64,000 bases of DNA from contig LSRY02000022.1 of the NCBI GenBank assembly GCA_001643675.2, positions 320,001 through 384,000 of the forward strand, written 5' to 3'. Positions 23,604-34,842 of this stretch are shown one piece after another. Source of the stretch: Monocercomonoides exilis. Lineage: Eukaryota; Preaxostyla; Oxymonadida; Polymastigidae. A program made the position numbers and the translations under genes. Positions within the stretch are counted from its first letter, which is position 1. The number at the start of each line of letters is the position of its first letter. The notes below the pieces were generated by a model. It searched no databases. It had not been told where the DNA came from and was given only the letters and a program-made list of their open reading frames with translations.

Positions 23604-24160
23604 ATTCCTCAAGATATATGACTTCCAAACATAATCAAAAATGAAATATATATTATGCGAATGATCAAAAATATCAAGAAAATTTGATGATATGAAATAT
23701 AAATTCATAATATGATTAAAATGACAAATTAATGAGAATAAATATTCAAAACAAATATAAAAGATTGAAATTCATTTTGTTTTTCAATTCAATTGATGAA
23801 TCATTTTTATTTCACAGTTTTTCAAATTTTTCTATCAATGCAATCACATGATTCTATTATTTCATGGATAAATTAACAACGAACTGCACATCTGGAAAGA
23901 AATTAAGACATATTAATTCTATTTATTGAATGCTTATTAATCATTAACCATTTTGAATGAACATTTTTTTTTTGAAAATAATTAATTAAAAAGAAGAAAT
24001 TGAAAAACTTCGAAAATAAGTGTTAAACAAAAAAATTCAAGAAAGAATTATTAGATATCACAGCGAAAGATATATTACAAATGATGTTTGAAATAATTTT
24101 GTTTTTTATGAATTCATTTGTTTTGCCATTTCAAGTGATAGAAAAAAGTGCATTTATGTT
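23604..24160. promoter_or_regulatory. 5' flank of receptor copy 1
   Basis: AT-rich region conserved with 54166-54740 upstream of the paralogue, so it probably contains the promoter. No named element is recognisable. Confidence 0.4.
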
Positions 24161-25427
24161 GTGTGATTTTTTTATCCGGACATTTTTTTTTATCCGGACA
24201 TTTTTTTCATTGGTGTTTCTCAATAAATAAAAACTTAAAATAGAAAAATCATATTGAACCAGGTTTGAATACGTATTTCATGTTTATAAAAAAATTTTTT
24301 TTTCATTTAAATTTTTGTTATTGATGAAGATCTTGAGAATTTTTAATTACAGATATCGCAAAAAATTCCGGACATCGCACAAAATACCGGACAAGATCGA
24401 TATCTCAATAACCACAAGAAGAAAAATTCTGTGAAATTTCCTCTTAACATATTTCATCAATACAAACTCACGTGACATACAAGTCTTTCATTACTTCCTC
24501 ATTTATGCTCAGAGAAAATTGTTATTTAATTCTCGGAGAAATAGGTTCTTGAGTTTCTCCGAGATTTCAAAAATAATTTTTAATGAGCACAAATGAAGCT
24601 ATTTTGAAAGTCTTGTTCATCAAATGAGTTTGCGTCGATTAGATATATTTTGAGGAAATTTTTTCGAATTTTTCCTCTTGCGGTTATTGAGATATCGATC
24701 TTGTCCGGTATTTTGTGCGATGTCCGGAATTTTTTGCGATATCTGTAATTTTTGATCATTTGTTTTGTCCATTTTGGACTATCTTTCTTTTTTTATTTAT
24801 TTTTAACTATAAGGCTATGAAACACACACAATGAAATTTTATAATTGCAAATATTATTTATTTTTAATTATTTGGGTGATTCTTTTTGAAAAGTCACAAA
24901 TGTTTTATTTTCAACAAAATCTTAAATTTCATATTTTGCTAAGTATTTCGTTAACAAATATCAAACTTCACTTAAATAAAATCTATTTCTTGATAATGCG
25001 ATTTCGAACATTTTTGAGGAGATTTGAGAGCTGAAACAGAAATTTGAGGAAAGAATAAAATTTTTGATACATTGAAAATAAAACATTTGTGACTTTTCAA
25101 AAAGAATCACCCAAATAATTAAAAATAAATAATATTTGCAATTATAAAATTTCATTGTGTGTGTTTCATAGCCTTATAGTTAAAAATAAATAAAAAAAGA
25201 AAGATAGTCCAAAATGGACAAAACAAATGATCAAAAATTAATTAAAAATTCTCAAGATCTTCATCAATAACAAAAATTTAAATGAAAAAAAATTTTTTTA
25301 TAAACATGAAATACGTATTCAAACCTGGTTCAATATGATTTTTCTATTTTAAGTTTTTATTTATTGAGAAACACCAATGAAAAAAATGTCCGGATAAAAA
25401 AAAATGTCCGGATAAAAAAAATCACAC
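24161..25427. mobile_element. Foldback (long-TIR) element with a nested insertion
   Basis: The ends are inverted copies starting GTGTGATTTTTTTATCCGGA. The two arms (24161 to about 24912 less the nested insert, and about 25070-25427) are each about 350 bp and nearly identical. They surround a spacer of about 155 bp. The terminal 45 bp hold two TATCCGGACATTTTT units about 17 bp apart. There is no coding capacity; identical short frames appear on both strands because of the palindrome. No clear target duplication is visible at the outer ends. The paralogous locus near 54720 lacks the element, so it inserted after the duplication. Confidence 0.82.
24350..24745. mobile_element. 396-bp MITE nested at a TA in the foldback arm
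   Basis: Terminal inverted repeats of about 100 bp start CAGATATCGCAAAAAATTCC. The element is flanked by TA on both sides (24348-24349 and 24746-24747). The opposite arm of the host palindrome (about 25232-25256) carries the uninterrupted site with a single TA, which fixes the borders to the base. TA duplication and CAG...CTG ends fit the Tc1/mariner/pogo group. The arms hold two CGGACA motifs about 19 bp apart. No ORF. Confidence 0.87.
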
Positions 25428-26170
25428 TATTTTCATATAAATCATTGCAATTATCAGAAAAATGAAATGAATAATTATAAATTATTACTTTCTCAATGTT
25501 TCTATTTATGAAAACTATCTTTAAAGATGAGGTTTAAAATTTATGATTCATTTGAAAAAATTTTTAACTTTATGTATTTTGAAAAACTCTTTGAAGTTTC
25601 AAAATTTCATATCAAATTATTATTATTATTATTATTATTATTATTTTGAATAAGAATGTCAGAATTATGATCATGCGAAATTAAATGTGGCTAATCCTTT
25701 TTGAAATCACACTTTCGTTCTAGTTTTAATCAAAAAAATTTATTTAAAGGGATTTTGAAAAGTTGAACTTAAACCGATAATACATATTGTCCATGATGTT
25801 GTTATTATTAAAACAAAATTATTACCAAAATCCCACTGAGATAGAAATTTTGATCAAAACTTGAACGAAAGTCTGATTTCAAAAAGGATCATCCATATCA
25901 TAAAAAATTCCGACGTTTGATCATACATTTTTTTCATTAAAGGTGGGGTTGATGAGATAATTTTTATTGAAAATTACATGAAAATATTGTTTAACATATT
26001 GTCATTATTAATTATTTGTTGATTTTAATTTGATTTTAATTGCTTTTATTGCTAATTTTGAAAAAAACAAAAAAAATTATTCTGAAAAATCAAAACTTAA
26101 GTACATAGAACAATAGACTTGTTCAATCGTTAATATAACATGATTACAATAATTACGATTATGTAATGTA
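25428..26170. other. AT-rich spacer with a decayed inverted repeat and (ATT)n
   Basis: An ATT microsatellite lies at 25618-25644. Segments 25665-25760 and 25825-25930 are diverged inverted copies of each other, sharing CCTTTTTGAAATCA and ACTTTCGTTC on opposite strands, and look like an old foldback element. No gene is seen. Confidence 0.5.
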
Positions 26171-26530
26171 CACCAAAAATAATTCTAATTCGAAAAAAAA
26201 TAATTCGATTTCGAATATGAATATTTCAATTTCGAATATGAATATTTCAATTTCGAATATGAATATTTCAATTTCGAAATTCATTAAAAACCGAAAATTT
26301 TTATTTATCTCTATAACGCATTTCAGAAAATTTCAAGTTATTTTTTAATCAATCAAATGTAATTACTCAAAGAAAACTGTTTTTTTTATTGAAACAATCA
26401 AAAAGTCAATTTTTTAAAATTTTTTTCCATTTTTGAAAATCATCACTGAAATGATAGAAATTTTTTGAATATTCATTCTATTAAAAAAACAATTTTAAAT
26501 CTTTTCAATTAAATTTTTTAATGAAAAACC
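26171..26530. mobile_element. Truncated copy of foldback element B
   Basis: It begins TA-CACCAAAAATAATTC, the same end as the element at 60152-61645, and continues through TTCGAA/TTCGATTTCG satellite units. It then enters the same unique body: CATTAAAAAC, TTTTTAATCAATCAAAT and TTGAAAATCATCACTGAAAT also occur at 60430-60440 and 60950-61050. The opposite inverted end is missing. It lacks the 449-bp MITE present at 60452, so it approximates an empty site. Confidence 0.7.
26210..26278. repeat. 21-bp tandem repeat in element B remnant
   Basis: About three exact copies of the unit CGAATATGAATATTTCAATTT. The repeat belongs to the TTCGAA-type satellite of element B. The short plus frame that reads through it is not a gene. 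Confidence 0.8.
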
Positions 26531-26909
26531 TTTTTATGTGCCCATAATTATATAATTTTTTAATGATCTTTTCTGATTTTGGTAAAAGTGAGTTTTTCGG
26601 AAGATTAGAACCATTAATATTTATTAATCCATGCCATCCAAACAATAAGATGAATATGCAAAAAAAACATTTGTTTTAATTCAAATATGTTTGCGCCATT
26701 TTCATTAAATAACTTTCAGTTACTTTTTTTTCCTTATTTTGTGGATATAACAGTTATTTCTGTTGAAATTATGTGGACAAATATGCAGTTGAATCTACTG
26801 TTTGAACAAAATAAAACATCTATGCTCGGACTTCCAGCTGACTTTTACCGAATTTTTATTTGTTAAAAATATGTTTGTTTTTTGTTTCATATCAGATCAA
26901 AATAGATTT
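26531..26909. promoter_or_regulatory. 5' flank of the 985-residue beta-helix gene
   Basis: AT-rich sequence upstream of the start codon. An open frame extends 36 codons above the chosen ATG but reads as non-coding. No specific element is identified. Confidence 0.35.
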
Positions 26910-29900
26910 ATGAAGATTTTCCTTTTTTTTGTGTTTTGTGCTTTTGCAGAGCATCAAGAATTTGCACTGAGATTCAGCACAGGAAACGATGAGGATTGCC
27001 GAACTGATCATTCAAAGCCATGCAAAACATTTTCTGGGCTGTTTCGAATCCTGGATGGACAATCTGAGGTTGCAATTTTCCCCGAGAAAACGAAAGAAGT
27101 TCAACATCCATCGACTTTGGATAAAGCTTTGGAATACGTTTTGTTTAATCAAGAAAATGACCAAAGCTTCATATTCACTTCTCCAGCAGAAACAGAGCCT
27201 TTGTTGAAGTTATCAAATGTTAAATGGTTTGTTTTTGCCAACCATTTTAAATATTGCATCATTATTAAAAAATTTGCAACATATTTGTTTCAGCATTGAT
27301 TTTGTGCTATGTCTGTTTTCAACTTCAAAGTCGCCAATTCTCGAACTTTCAAATGTCAGAACAATAAAATTTGAAGGATGCATTTTTTCTGGAGAGGGAA
27401 ATGAAAAGGGAACGGGCCCTCTTGTGAAAGTTGTTGACACAGATTATTTTTGCACTTTTTCGAAAACGAAGGATGATACAACAACAATGACAAGCTTTGA
27501 ACACCACACGATTGATGGCCAAGGAGCAGGACTTTATGTTGAAGTTGCAAAGAAAGTTGAAATTCATGACAGTGCATTTGTGGATCTGATAGCAACACAA
27601 GGAGGGGGCTTGTTTGCTGGAAAGGAAGTTGTGGAGTTTTCAATGGAAGGGTGCAAAGTGGCAGATACAAAAGCAACCGGAGAGCAGGATAATGGAGGCG
27701 GTGCAGGCGTGTACATATCTTCCGTGAGCGCCGAATTGGAAGCTGAGGAAAAAGCAGCAAAATTGAAGTCATGCTCTTTCTTGAACTGTGACTCGGGGAG
27801 AGGAACAGGAATGGAGCGAGGGTTTGGCGGGTGTGTGTACACAGGGCGTTCGATTGTGTGTGAGCGATGCAGCATGTCAGGCGGGCACGGGAGGCGAGGA
27901 AATTGCCTGTCGGTTAACGGGAGGGGAATAAAGGCAGGACAGAAGTGCTTGGTGATGGACTGCGAATTCAGAGGAGAGTGGAGGGCAGATGCGAAAGACG
28001 AAACGGTTGCGGAGGTGCTTTTGCATGTTCTGGCGTTCGAAGAGCTGAATGTGTCAGGAAACTCTGAGGGATACAGCAACTTTTTTGAGAAGCAAGCATC
28101 GAGTCTGACGACTGCAGGGATCTATTGCGCAGATGTGGACAAAATGTTCATTTCGAAGTGCAAGTTCGAGAACTGCTTTGGATGCGACGGTGGGTGCATT
28201 GCAGCTGAGCCAGTGGCGGATTGGCAAAGCGAGATGAGTGTGATGGAGATTGTGCATTGCGAGATGAAGGGCAGCGAAGAGGAGGGCAGGCATTCTCAGA
28301 AAGGAGAGCCGAAGAATTCAGGAGCGATGGTGTTTGCGCAGAAAGTGAAGAACGTGACGATATCGAATGGGAATTCGGACAAAATTGCGAGCATCTGGAA
28401 GCACACGTCGCTTGCGAATGAGCGGAGCGGGGGTGTTGTGTGTGAGAATGCAGATGTTCTGTCACTTTCGGGTGTGAAGCTTGAATCGCTGAACGGATTG
28501 TGCGGAGGAGCGATCTTTGTGAAACAGGATGTGAAGCTGGTTGAACTGAAATCGCTGACGATTGCTCAGTGCAGTGCCATCTACAGCGACAAAGACGCTC
28601 AGAGCGGAAGAGGAGGAGCCATGTTCATTGCAGATTATGCTCCAAAGGCATTTTCTTCATTGATTCATTCGTTAACATCGTCATTCTCTTGTCATTCATC
28701 TGTTAATGATGCCTTCACGACTGTGGATATCAAGAGCTGCCACATCAGCAATTGCTCAGCCACAGAAGGCGGAGCCATCTTTGTGGAGACTTGCGAAAGC
28801 GATGGAGCGCAGAGAAAGAAGCTTTTGATTGACCAAACAGACTTTGTCAGCAACAAAGCCAAAGAGGAAGGAGGAGCCATTATGATACGCGAAAAGAAAA
28901 ATAGAGAGCCAGCAGACAAAGAAAAAATTCATTTCACAAATTCAACTGCGCTGAAGATGAAAAAGAGAGCAGAGAATGAAGACAATTCTTTGCACTTAAT
29001 CCAAAACAGCCGATTTTCTCACAACGAATGCAAAGCGAAGGCCAGCAAATCTGTTTGGGAACTTTTTAATGCGAAGGCAAGCGAATGGCCAGTCACGCCG
29101 TGTGGAAGTGCCATATCGATCAGAGGAGCAGACGAAGCAGCAGAAGCAGCCGAGCCATCTCATTCGAATGAGCAGGCAGAATATCTTCTGCTGTCTTCGT
29201 CTTCGGAATATGTGAGCAACGTGCACACAGCCATTTATGCTACGAAAGGAGCGAAAGTGAAGAGCCGCAACGATTCATTCAGCAACAACGTCGAAAGAGA
29301 CAAAGAGGATTTGGAGATTCTGGTTGACATTTCGTGCGAAAACGCGGAAGTTTCAGTGACATCGCCGAGAAATAGCCATCCGCAGCGGCTGTGTGATGAG
29401 ACGTGCCGAAAGCTGTCAGCGGCAGAGGAGTCGGCTGTGAAGTGTGAGTTCTATCCGACGAGGGACATTCAGCCCAGCTACTCCTCTGTTTTGTATGCGA
29501 CGCCATTGAAGTTGCCTTCGATTGAGTTCAAAGGGCGCCATTTGTATCCGCTGAATGTGCCGATTTTGTGGATTGGGAAAAGCGAGCGGACAGAGGAGAA
29601 TTCGAAAGAAGGGGTGAGCGTTGAGTTGGAATCGAAGAAGGAATCGAATGCCACGTCGCAGTATGTTTTTCGCTCGAAAGGAGAAATTGATGTTTCGAAG
29701 CTGAGTGTGGCTGCGCCTTCTGTGTTGTATCTGCATGTTTCTGTTGACGAAGGCGAAAGCTGGTCAGCGGGAATGAAAATGAGCGTTGAAAGGAAGAAAA
29801 ATGGGGTGCCTGGATATGGAATAGCTCTGATTGTTGTTGGGTGTGTTTTGGCTGTTGGCGCTGTGATATTTGTGGTTGTATTTTGTGTTGTTCGGAGAAG

Positions 29901-29934
29901 AAAGAGAGGGTACAAATCCATCACAACCAAATAA
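26910..29934 (+). CDS. Secreted-type beta-helix surface protein, one membrane span, two exons
   Basis: Exon 1 is 26910-27226 and exon 2 is 27294-29934, with a 67-bp intron (GTTTGT...TTTCAG); the joined frame encodes 985 residues. The chosen ATG opens a signal peptide (MKIFLFFVFCAFA). The mature N-terminus carries STGNDEDC..DHSKPC, the same C..PC head as the modules of the giant receptors. It is followed by beta-helix rungs with GGGLFAG, GGAIFV, GRGGAMFI and EGGAI turns. The C-terminus has one hydrophobic span (IALIVVGCVLAVGAVIFVVV) and a short basic tail ending SITTK, with no kinase region. It is therefore a type I surface protein related to the receptors but without the cytoplasmic module. 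Its GC content and codon use differ from the neighbouring AT-rich spacers. The ligand is unknown. Confidence 0.85.
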
Positions 29935-30589
29935 AAATACAACTTCAAATGACATTGCCCATGGCTGATGGTCAATTCTTCTTGTTTAAATGTATTCATT
30001 CAATTTCTGTTTTATTTGAAAAAATCTAAAATTTTATGAAAGTTTTTTATTGTTCTTTTTGAGCGTTTTTTTCTATTTTAATAAAAAATAGTAAGGATGA
30101 AAAGAGTAAATGAGATTAATGTTTTCCTTTTCAAATAATATAGACCTTTTATGAAGCGGAGTGAAGTATATGTTTATTGAGATTTGTTTTTATTTTTTTA
30201 CCAAATTTGTAAATTTCAATATGAATTCGTGCTATGAAAAAGTTTTTATTATTTTTTTTGAAATGAAAATAAGAAGAGCAATTTTTAGAAGATATTTTCT
30301 TAATCAAAATCATTTTTTTCGAGGAAGTGGATATTTTGATAACGATTATATTGAAAAGTGTTTTTTCAATTCACATTTGGAGCATTATAATAAATTGGTT
30401 GTGCAAAATCAAAAAATTATTTTTATTCAGTTCATTTAAATATTATTCAAAAAATCAAGTTTTTTCAATAAATACTCAAATACCGTTCTTTTTTGTTCAA
30501 AAAATTCAGTTTGTCTCATTAATCTTTCTTCGACTATTGATTGAAGTTGTTTTATTGAATATTTCCTTCGGATTTGGCATTAATATATA
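29935..30589. other. AT-rich spacer
   Basis: 3' flank of the beta-helix gene up to the pogo-like element. The short frames here have no protein-like features, and I see no RNA gene or repeat. Confidence 0.4.
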
Positions 30590-32759
30590 GGCAGGGACAA
30601 AACCCGGGACATTTGGTGTGGTTTTCGTGAACTTAAAAAATTCTTTGATTTGTAATAATATTCACCTTTTTAATAAAATTATTTTTAACAAGAAAGAAAG
30701 GAACAAACAAGAGTAATTTGTTTTATATTCCTTTATGATATGGTAGAAAAGAAGTTTGATATCAAAAGAGGAACAGAAAAAAAAACAGTTCAAAATAGAA
30801 AGAAATAGTAGTTAACATTTCAAAAGAAATAATTTGCACCTCATCAAAAGAATTATGAACCGAAAACAAAAACTGAACCCCATTGACTTTCTGAAGTTTT
30901 CTTTCTTTTTTTTTCTCACTTGGAAACAGTATCTCTTCTTCCAATGCGTTTGATTGCAATTCGGGATATTTTGTTGTGTCAGACATTTTGATAGAAACCT
31001 CTTCACGAAATATAGGTTTCTTTTTTTGATCTTGAAAGTCAACACTTTCATTAGGAACAGAAATGTCAGAGCTTGTGTGAATAATATCAGATGACTCCTT
31101 TTCACAAATTTTTGAGATTTCGTGTTGATTCTCGGAATGAATTGTTAAACTTTTCTTCTTTTTCTCTAATTGAACTGAATAGCTTTCGTAAAAAGTGTCT
31201 CCGGTAATTAGTTTCATACTGATATTATTTGTGAACCCTGAGCAATTTGATTCATTCACGTTTTCGAATTTTTCTGAGATTTAAGGAAGACACTGATAGA
31301 CCACAGATGGATCGAATGGATGAATTCCACAAGCTTCAAATGACTTTCTCACTATTCTCGGAGATAGAGAGTCGCAGACAGCTTCTAATACAGCTGGAAT
31401 CAATGCTTTTCTATACGAAGTAATTGATGAATCAGAAGGGATCAAAAATGCACGTTTCAAGCTGTTTTTAAAATGTGCAAAAACGAACCTATCCAAAGGT
31501 TGCGTTAAGTGAGTAGTGTGGGACGGAAGAATTAGAAGATGGATGTTGTGTTTCCTGCACAAAGAAATAACAGGTTGGCAAAGTCGAGATGAATGACCGT
31601 CGAGAATGATTAATGCGTAAGAAGATGGCCCGTGTAGTTCCACTCGTTTCTCATTAATTTTTGGTAAAAAATCTTCGATCATAATTTTCTCAAAATCATT
31701 CTTGCTCATCCAGCCAGTCCCGTTTGCAATGCAATTTGTTCGATGGTACTTTAATTCCTTCAAATCTTCAGACAGCGTTTGAGATGGTCACAACATCACA
31801 GGATCCAGTGATGTTCCATCGGCAAAAATTGAAAAAAACAATGTCGCATTTTTCCTTCGCTGCACTTCATGCAAGAGAGCATGCTGAGTTTCTTTTGTGA
31901 CGACGATTTCATCTTCGGACTGTTTCATTGTAACTCCGGTCTCATCCATATTGATTATCAAATCTGAAGAAAATGAAAATCATCAATAACATTTTTTAAT
32001 GTACTAAATCAATTTCTCATATTTTCGATGTTTGAAGCTTTAAGTCGATGCATGTCAATGTATGTTGGTTTGATCAGTTTCAACAATCCGCTTTTATTTA
32101 TAAATCTGCGAGCCCATTTTGTATTCATTTTGTGACACTGCAAAGATGGAGCGCTTTTCTTATTTTTTTTCATCATTACGTTTTCTGCCTATCAAAAAAT
32201 ACAAATTAAAAAAATCATTATCAAAATAAATCACACGAATTTTATTATATCCGAAACTGTCAATTTGTTGGAAGAAGATATTTGAGCTCTTGCGCAGTCT
32301 TCAATTTCCTCAATTTCTTCTTTATTAAATAACCCTGGTCTGCCAGAGCAGTGAGGATTTCTCCCAGCCTTTATTGATGCTATATGCCTGTAGATGGATG
32401 AATGAGATATGATTTTAGCTTTAACTAAATCTGAAGGTTTGATTTTATCTTGTTTTAAAAGATAATCAACTTTTTCTGCTTTTGAAGTGAGCCTGCGAAA
32501 CTCTGCCGATGCTTTGATAGGAGATAATTTATTGGAAGAGAAAGAGTATGTCATGTGTGTATCTTTTATTTGATTTATGGAAACTTGATCATGCAATTTG
32601 ATTAAAGTTCTTTTTTCAGAAGCAAATATTTTCAAAAGTGAACAAATGATTTGATCAATAAAACATATTGTTTGTCAATTTATAATTTGCGATTGTTTTT
32701 AAATAAACATCAAAAAAAAAATTATTTTAGACTGAAGTGTCCCGGGTTTTGTCCCTGTC
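30590..32759 (-). mobile_element. pogo/Tigger-like DNA transposon, 2170 bp
   Basis: The inverted ends contain CAGGGACAAAACCCGGGACA (with G plus G or A before it) and are flanked by TA duplications at 30588-30589 and 32760-32761. The element encodes one minus-strand transposase with a CENP-B/Psq-like N-terminus and a DDE_1 core. TA targets and this transposase type define the Tc1/mariner-pogo group. The TIRs also carry the paired GGACA-type motif seen in the small elements of this window. Confidence 0.88.
30762..32635 (-). pseudogene. pogo-type DDE_1 transposase, disrupted
   Basis: Exon 1 (32635 to about 32243) has a helix-turn-helix region with IISHSSIYRHIASIKAGRNP and GRPGLFNKEEIEEIE. A further exon (about 32179-32023) encodes KKSAPSLQCHKMNTKWARRF. 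The core from about 31967 has the catalytic set NMDETGV, ILDGHSSRL and THLTQPLD. In-frame stops interrupt it: TGA at 31788-31790 and TAA at 31281-31283. After the TAA the same frame stays open for about 170 more residues to 30762, so the TAA may also be a mutation, although it could be the native end. No GT donor is visible at the end of the second exon, where ATATGA stands. The copy is therefore probably inactive. Confidence 0.8.
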
Positions 32760-32761
32760 TA

Positions 32762-33079
32762 TAAGATGAATAATCATCAAACTTAACCAAAGATTTGAAA
32801 CATAATGTCTAATGATTGAAAAAAGAAAATGAGAAATTCTTGATTTCTTTTTGTTGATTGCACGAAAGGAAAAACAAAAATTGTTCGTTTCAAGAAAGCC
32901 TCATTATAATACATATCCAAAGTGAAGGAAAATTTTATTCAAATTGAAGAAAATGAACATAAAAGGAAAAAATTCAAAAACATTCTAATTTAATAATTAA
33001 CAATAATTTCAAATTGAAACTCTTCTGTTTAGCAAACATGAAAGCATATCTCATAAGATATTGACATTAAACCGTTTTC
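32762..33079. other. AT-rich spacer between two transposons
   Basis: No coding sequence or repeat recognised. It separates the pogo-like element from the DIRS-like element. Confidence 0.4.
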
Positions 33080-33471
33080 TTAGGAAAGAAAATCGAATAT
33101 CAATTCCTTCTCTTATAATTGAGAACCACGATCTATGGGTAGTCGCTAGTGAGGATCAAGGTTGTGAAATGGTGGAAAATTCTGAAATGCAATCGACAAT
33201 TTCACAACAACTTAACCATAAACCAACAATTGGATAAAAAACGAGCTAACCAACTGAACAAGCGTTATCACATACTTTATTAACGCTAAGAAAAGGAATA
33301 AACAAGAACACCATAACTCGAAACACTTATTTACATGGGTGGGAGTGAAACGGTGGTGGGCCAAAGAGAAGGAATTGATATTCGATTTTCTTTCCTAATA
33401 AAAGTGCATAAGCACCTTTATTGTCAAGAAAATCTTCAATCAATTCCTTCTCTTATAATTGAGAACACAAG

Positions 33472-34842
33472 TTAATTGGGAGATGATGAGACCATCATCA
33501 GAACAGCTTTCGTGATCGTCCTTTGCTTTTCCTCTGATTCCTTCCTTATTTGGGCCCTTGTTCTGATTATGAACTCTTTTACCTGTTCTGGCGGATCTCC
33601 TTTTCCTTCACTGGGCTCTTCAATCCTTGTAGGCCTCATTGGCTGTTCTTCCCCACTTCTTTGTTCTGCATTCTCTCGTTGACAAATGGAGCTATTGGCT
33701 TGTGGTTTAGTTGTTTTCTCATTTCCGCCTCTCTTCTTTGCTTCGGATCTTCTGTACATGGCTGTGCTGTCTGCATCCTCTCTGTTCGCTCTATCTTCTT
33801 GATCGTTTGTTGTGGAGGCAATAACGCGGGCCATTGATGATGCTAGGTTTGATCGAAAATAATGTTTGACCAACGTGTTTGTTCGTGGTGACAATCTTGC
33901 AAACCTTGCCACTTGTTCTGGGGGAATTCCTGCCATCGTCAATGCTGAAAGGCTTGCTGCTTTGATCGAGTATGGTGTGAATCTCTTGGGCACTCCTGCA
34001 TCATAAATCGCTTCCTTTGCGAGCTTCCGAATTCCTTCTGCAGCTAACGGATGAAAGTTCTCTGTGTTAAGAAGCAATTTGTCTGTGTGACTGTTTTTCT
34101 CTTGGACTTTTTTCCACAATTCCTGGATCGCTGATGCGGGACAAATCAAACTCAGTTCTGGTAAGAACGGAACAGCAATCTCCGTGCGTGTGTTTGAGGT
34201 CTTCAACTTTGTGTCCAAATACACGCCTTCCTCCTCAAACCTGCTTTCCAACATATTGATCCTCTCGAGCTCCGTGAATCTACAAGCTGAAAACAACATC
34301 GTTAGAACAATTACTTTCATAGTGAGCTGTTTAAAGCTTAACCCTTCATTTGGTCCCAGGCCAGAAAAGAAATTAAGCACTATTCGAGGATTCCAAATGT
34401 CTCCTGTCTTCTTCTTTCTTGACTTGTCCGTCCTTCGGAACGATCTAAAAAGGGTACGAATAATAGGGATGTCTCCAAGGAAGGAAGAGAATACAATATT
34501 GGAGTAAAGCGATACTGCTGCCCTTGTCAATTGAAGGCAAGTTAACTTCATGCCACCGTTCCTAAGCGATAGAAACACATTTGCACAACATGCGGCCCAC
34601 TCTTGAATAGACTCCGGTATTCTTCCATGTCCACACTCTCTCCATTGTTTTCCAAAATGAGCAAATCCATACAGATACCCTCGCCATGTGCTCTTGGATA
34701 TGCCTGCTCTGCACTCTTCTGCTAACGAGAAAGGGATTGATTTTTGTTCCAATGCATTCTTCCACCATTGTTCCCCATCGCGTAAGGTGCATTCAGCCAG
34801 ATTATCCTCAATCGACCTGGTGGAAGACTCGCACCTGTCCAT
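33472..34842 (-). CDS. DIRS-type tyrosine recombinase (retrotransposon integrase)
   Basis: The frame is open to 36093, but its N-terminal 417 codons shadow the RNase H frame. I place the start at the ATG at 34842, giving 456 residues. It has a SAM-like core-binding region (SKSTWRGYLYGFAHFGKQW) and a catalytic domain with ACRFTELERI (first Arg) and the terminal Tyr in VKHYFRSN. Where DIRS recombinases usually have H-x-x-R, this protein has Y-S-I-K, so two conserved catalytic residues are replaced. It may be inactive or a divergent variant. The tail is rich in Glu/Arg. Confidence 0.8.
   Translation of the reverse strand: MDRCESSTRSIEDNLAECTLRDGEQWWKNALEQKSIPFSLAEECRAGISKSTWRGYLYGFAHFGKQWRECGHGRIPESIQEWAACCANVFLSLRNGGMKLTCLQLTRAAVSLYSNIVFSSFLGDIPIIRTLFRSFRRTDKSRKKKTGDIWNPRIVLNFFSGLGPNEGLSFKQLTMKVIVLTMLFSACRFTELERINMLESRFEEEGVYLDTKLKTSNTRTEIAVPFLPELSLICPASAIQELWKKVQEKNSHTDKLLLNTENFHPLAAEGIRKLAKEAIYDAGVPKRFTPYSIKAASLSALTMAGIPPEQVARFARLSPRTNTLVKHYFRSNLASSMARVIASTTNDQEDRANREDADSTAMYRRSEAKKRGGNEKTTKPQANSSICQRENAEQRSGEEQPMRPTRIEEPSEGKGDPPEQVKEFIIRTRAQIRKESEEKQRTITKAVLMMVSSSPN

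Larger units (their letters stand above)
14310..24150. repeat. Segmental duplication, copy 1 (receptor gene and flanks)
   Basis: About 9.8 kb, aligning end to end with 44975-54740 in the same orientation. It includes the whole receptor gene, about 600 bp downstream and about 500 bp upstream (for example ATGAATTCATTTGTTTTGCC at 24108 against ATGAATTCGTTTGTTTTATC in copy 2). Homology ends just before the foldback element at 24161, which copy 2 lacks. Confidence 0.75.

Noticed and set aside
24831-25155. Matching 60-70 residue frames on both strands (MKFYNCKYYLF...)
   Set aside because: Produced by the inverted arms of the foldback element; not a gene pair.
26203-26280. CRISPR-like direct repeats
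   Set aside because: Contiguous 21-bp tandem units without spacers, inside a transposon remnant in eukaryotic DNA.
30762-32635. Alternative genetic code (stop reassignment) as the reason for in-frame stops
   Set aside because: All long genes in the window end at ordinary TAA, TAG or TGA and none contains internal stops; the breaks are confined to transposon and relic sequences.
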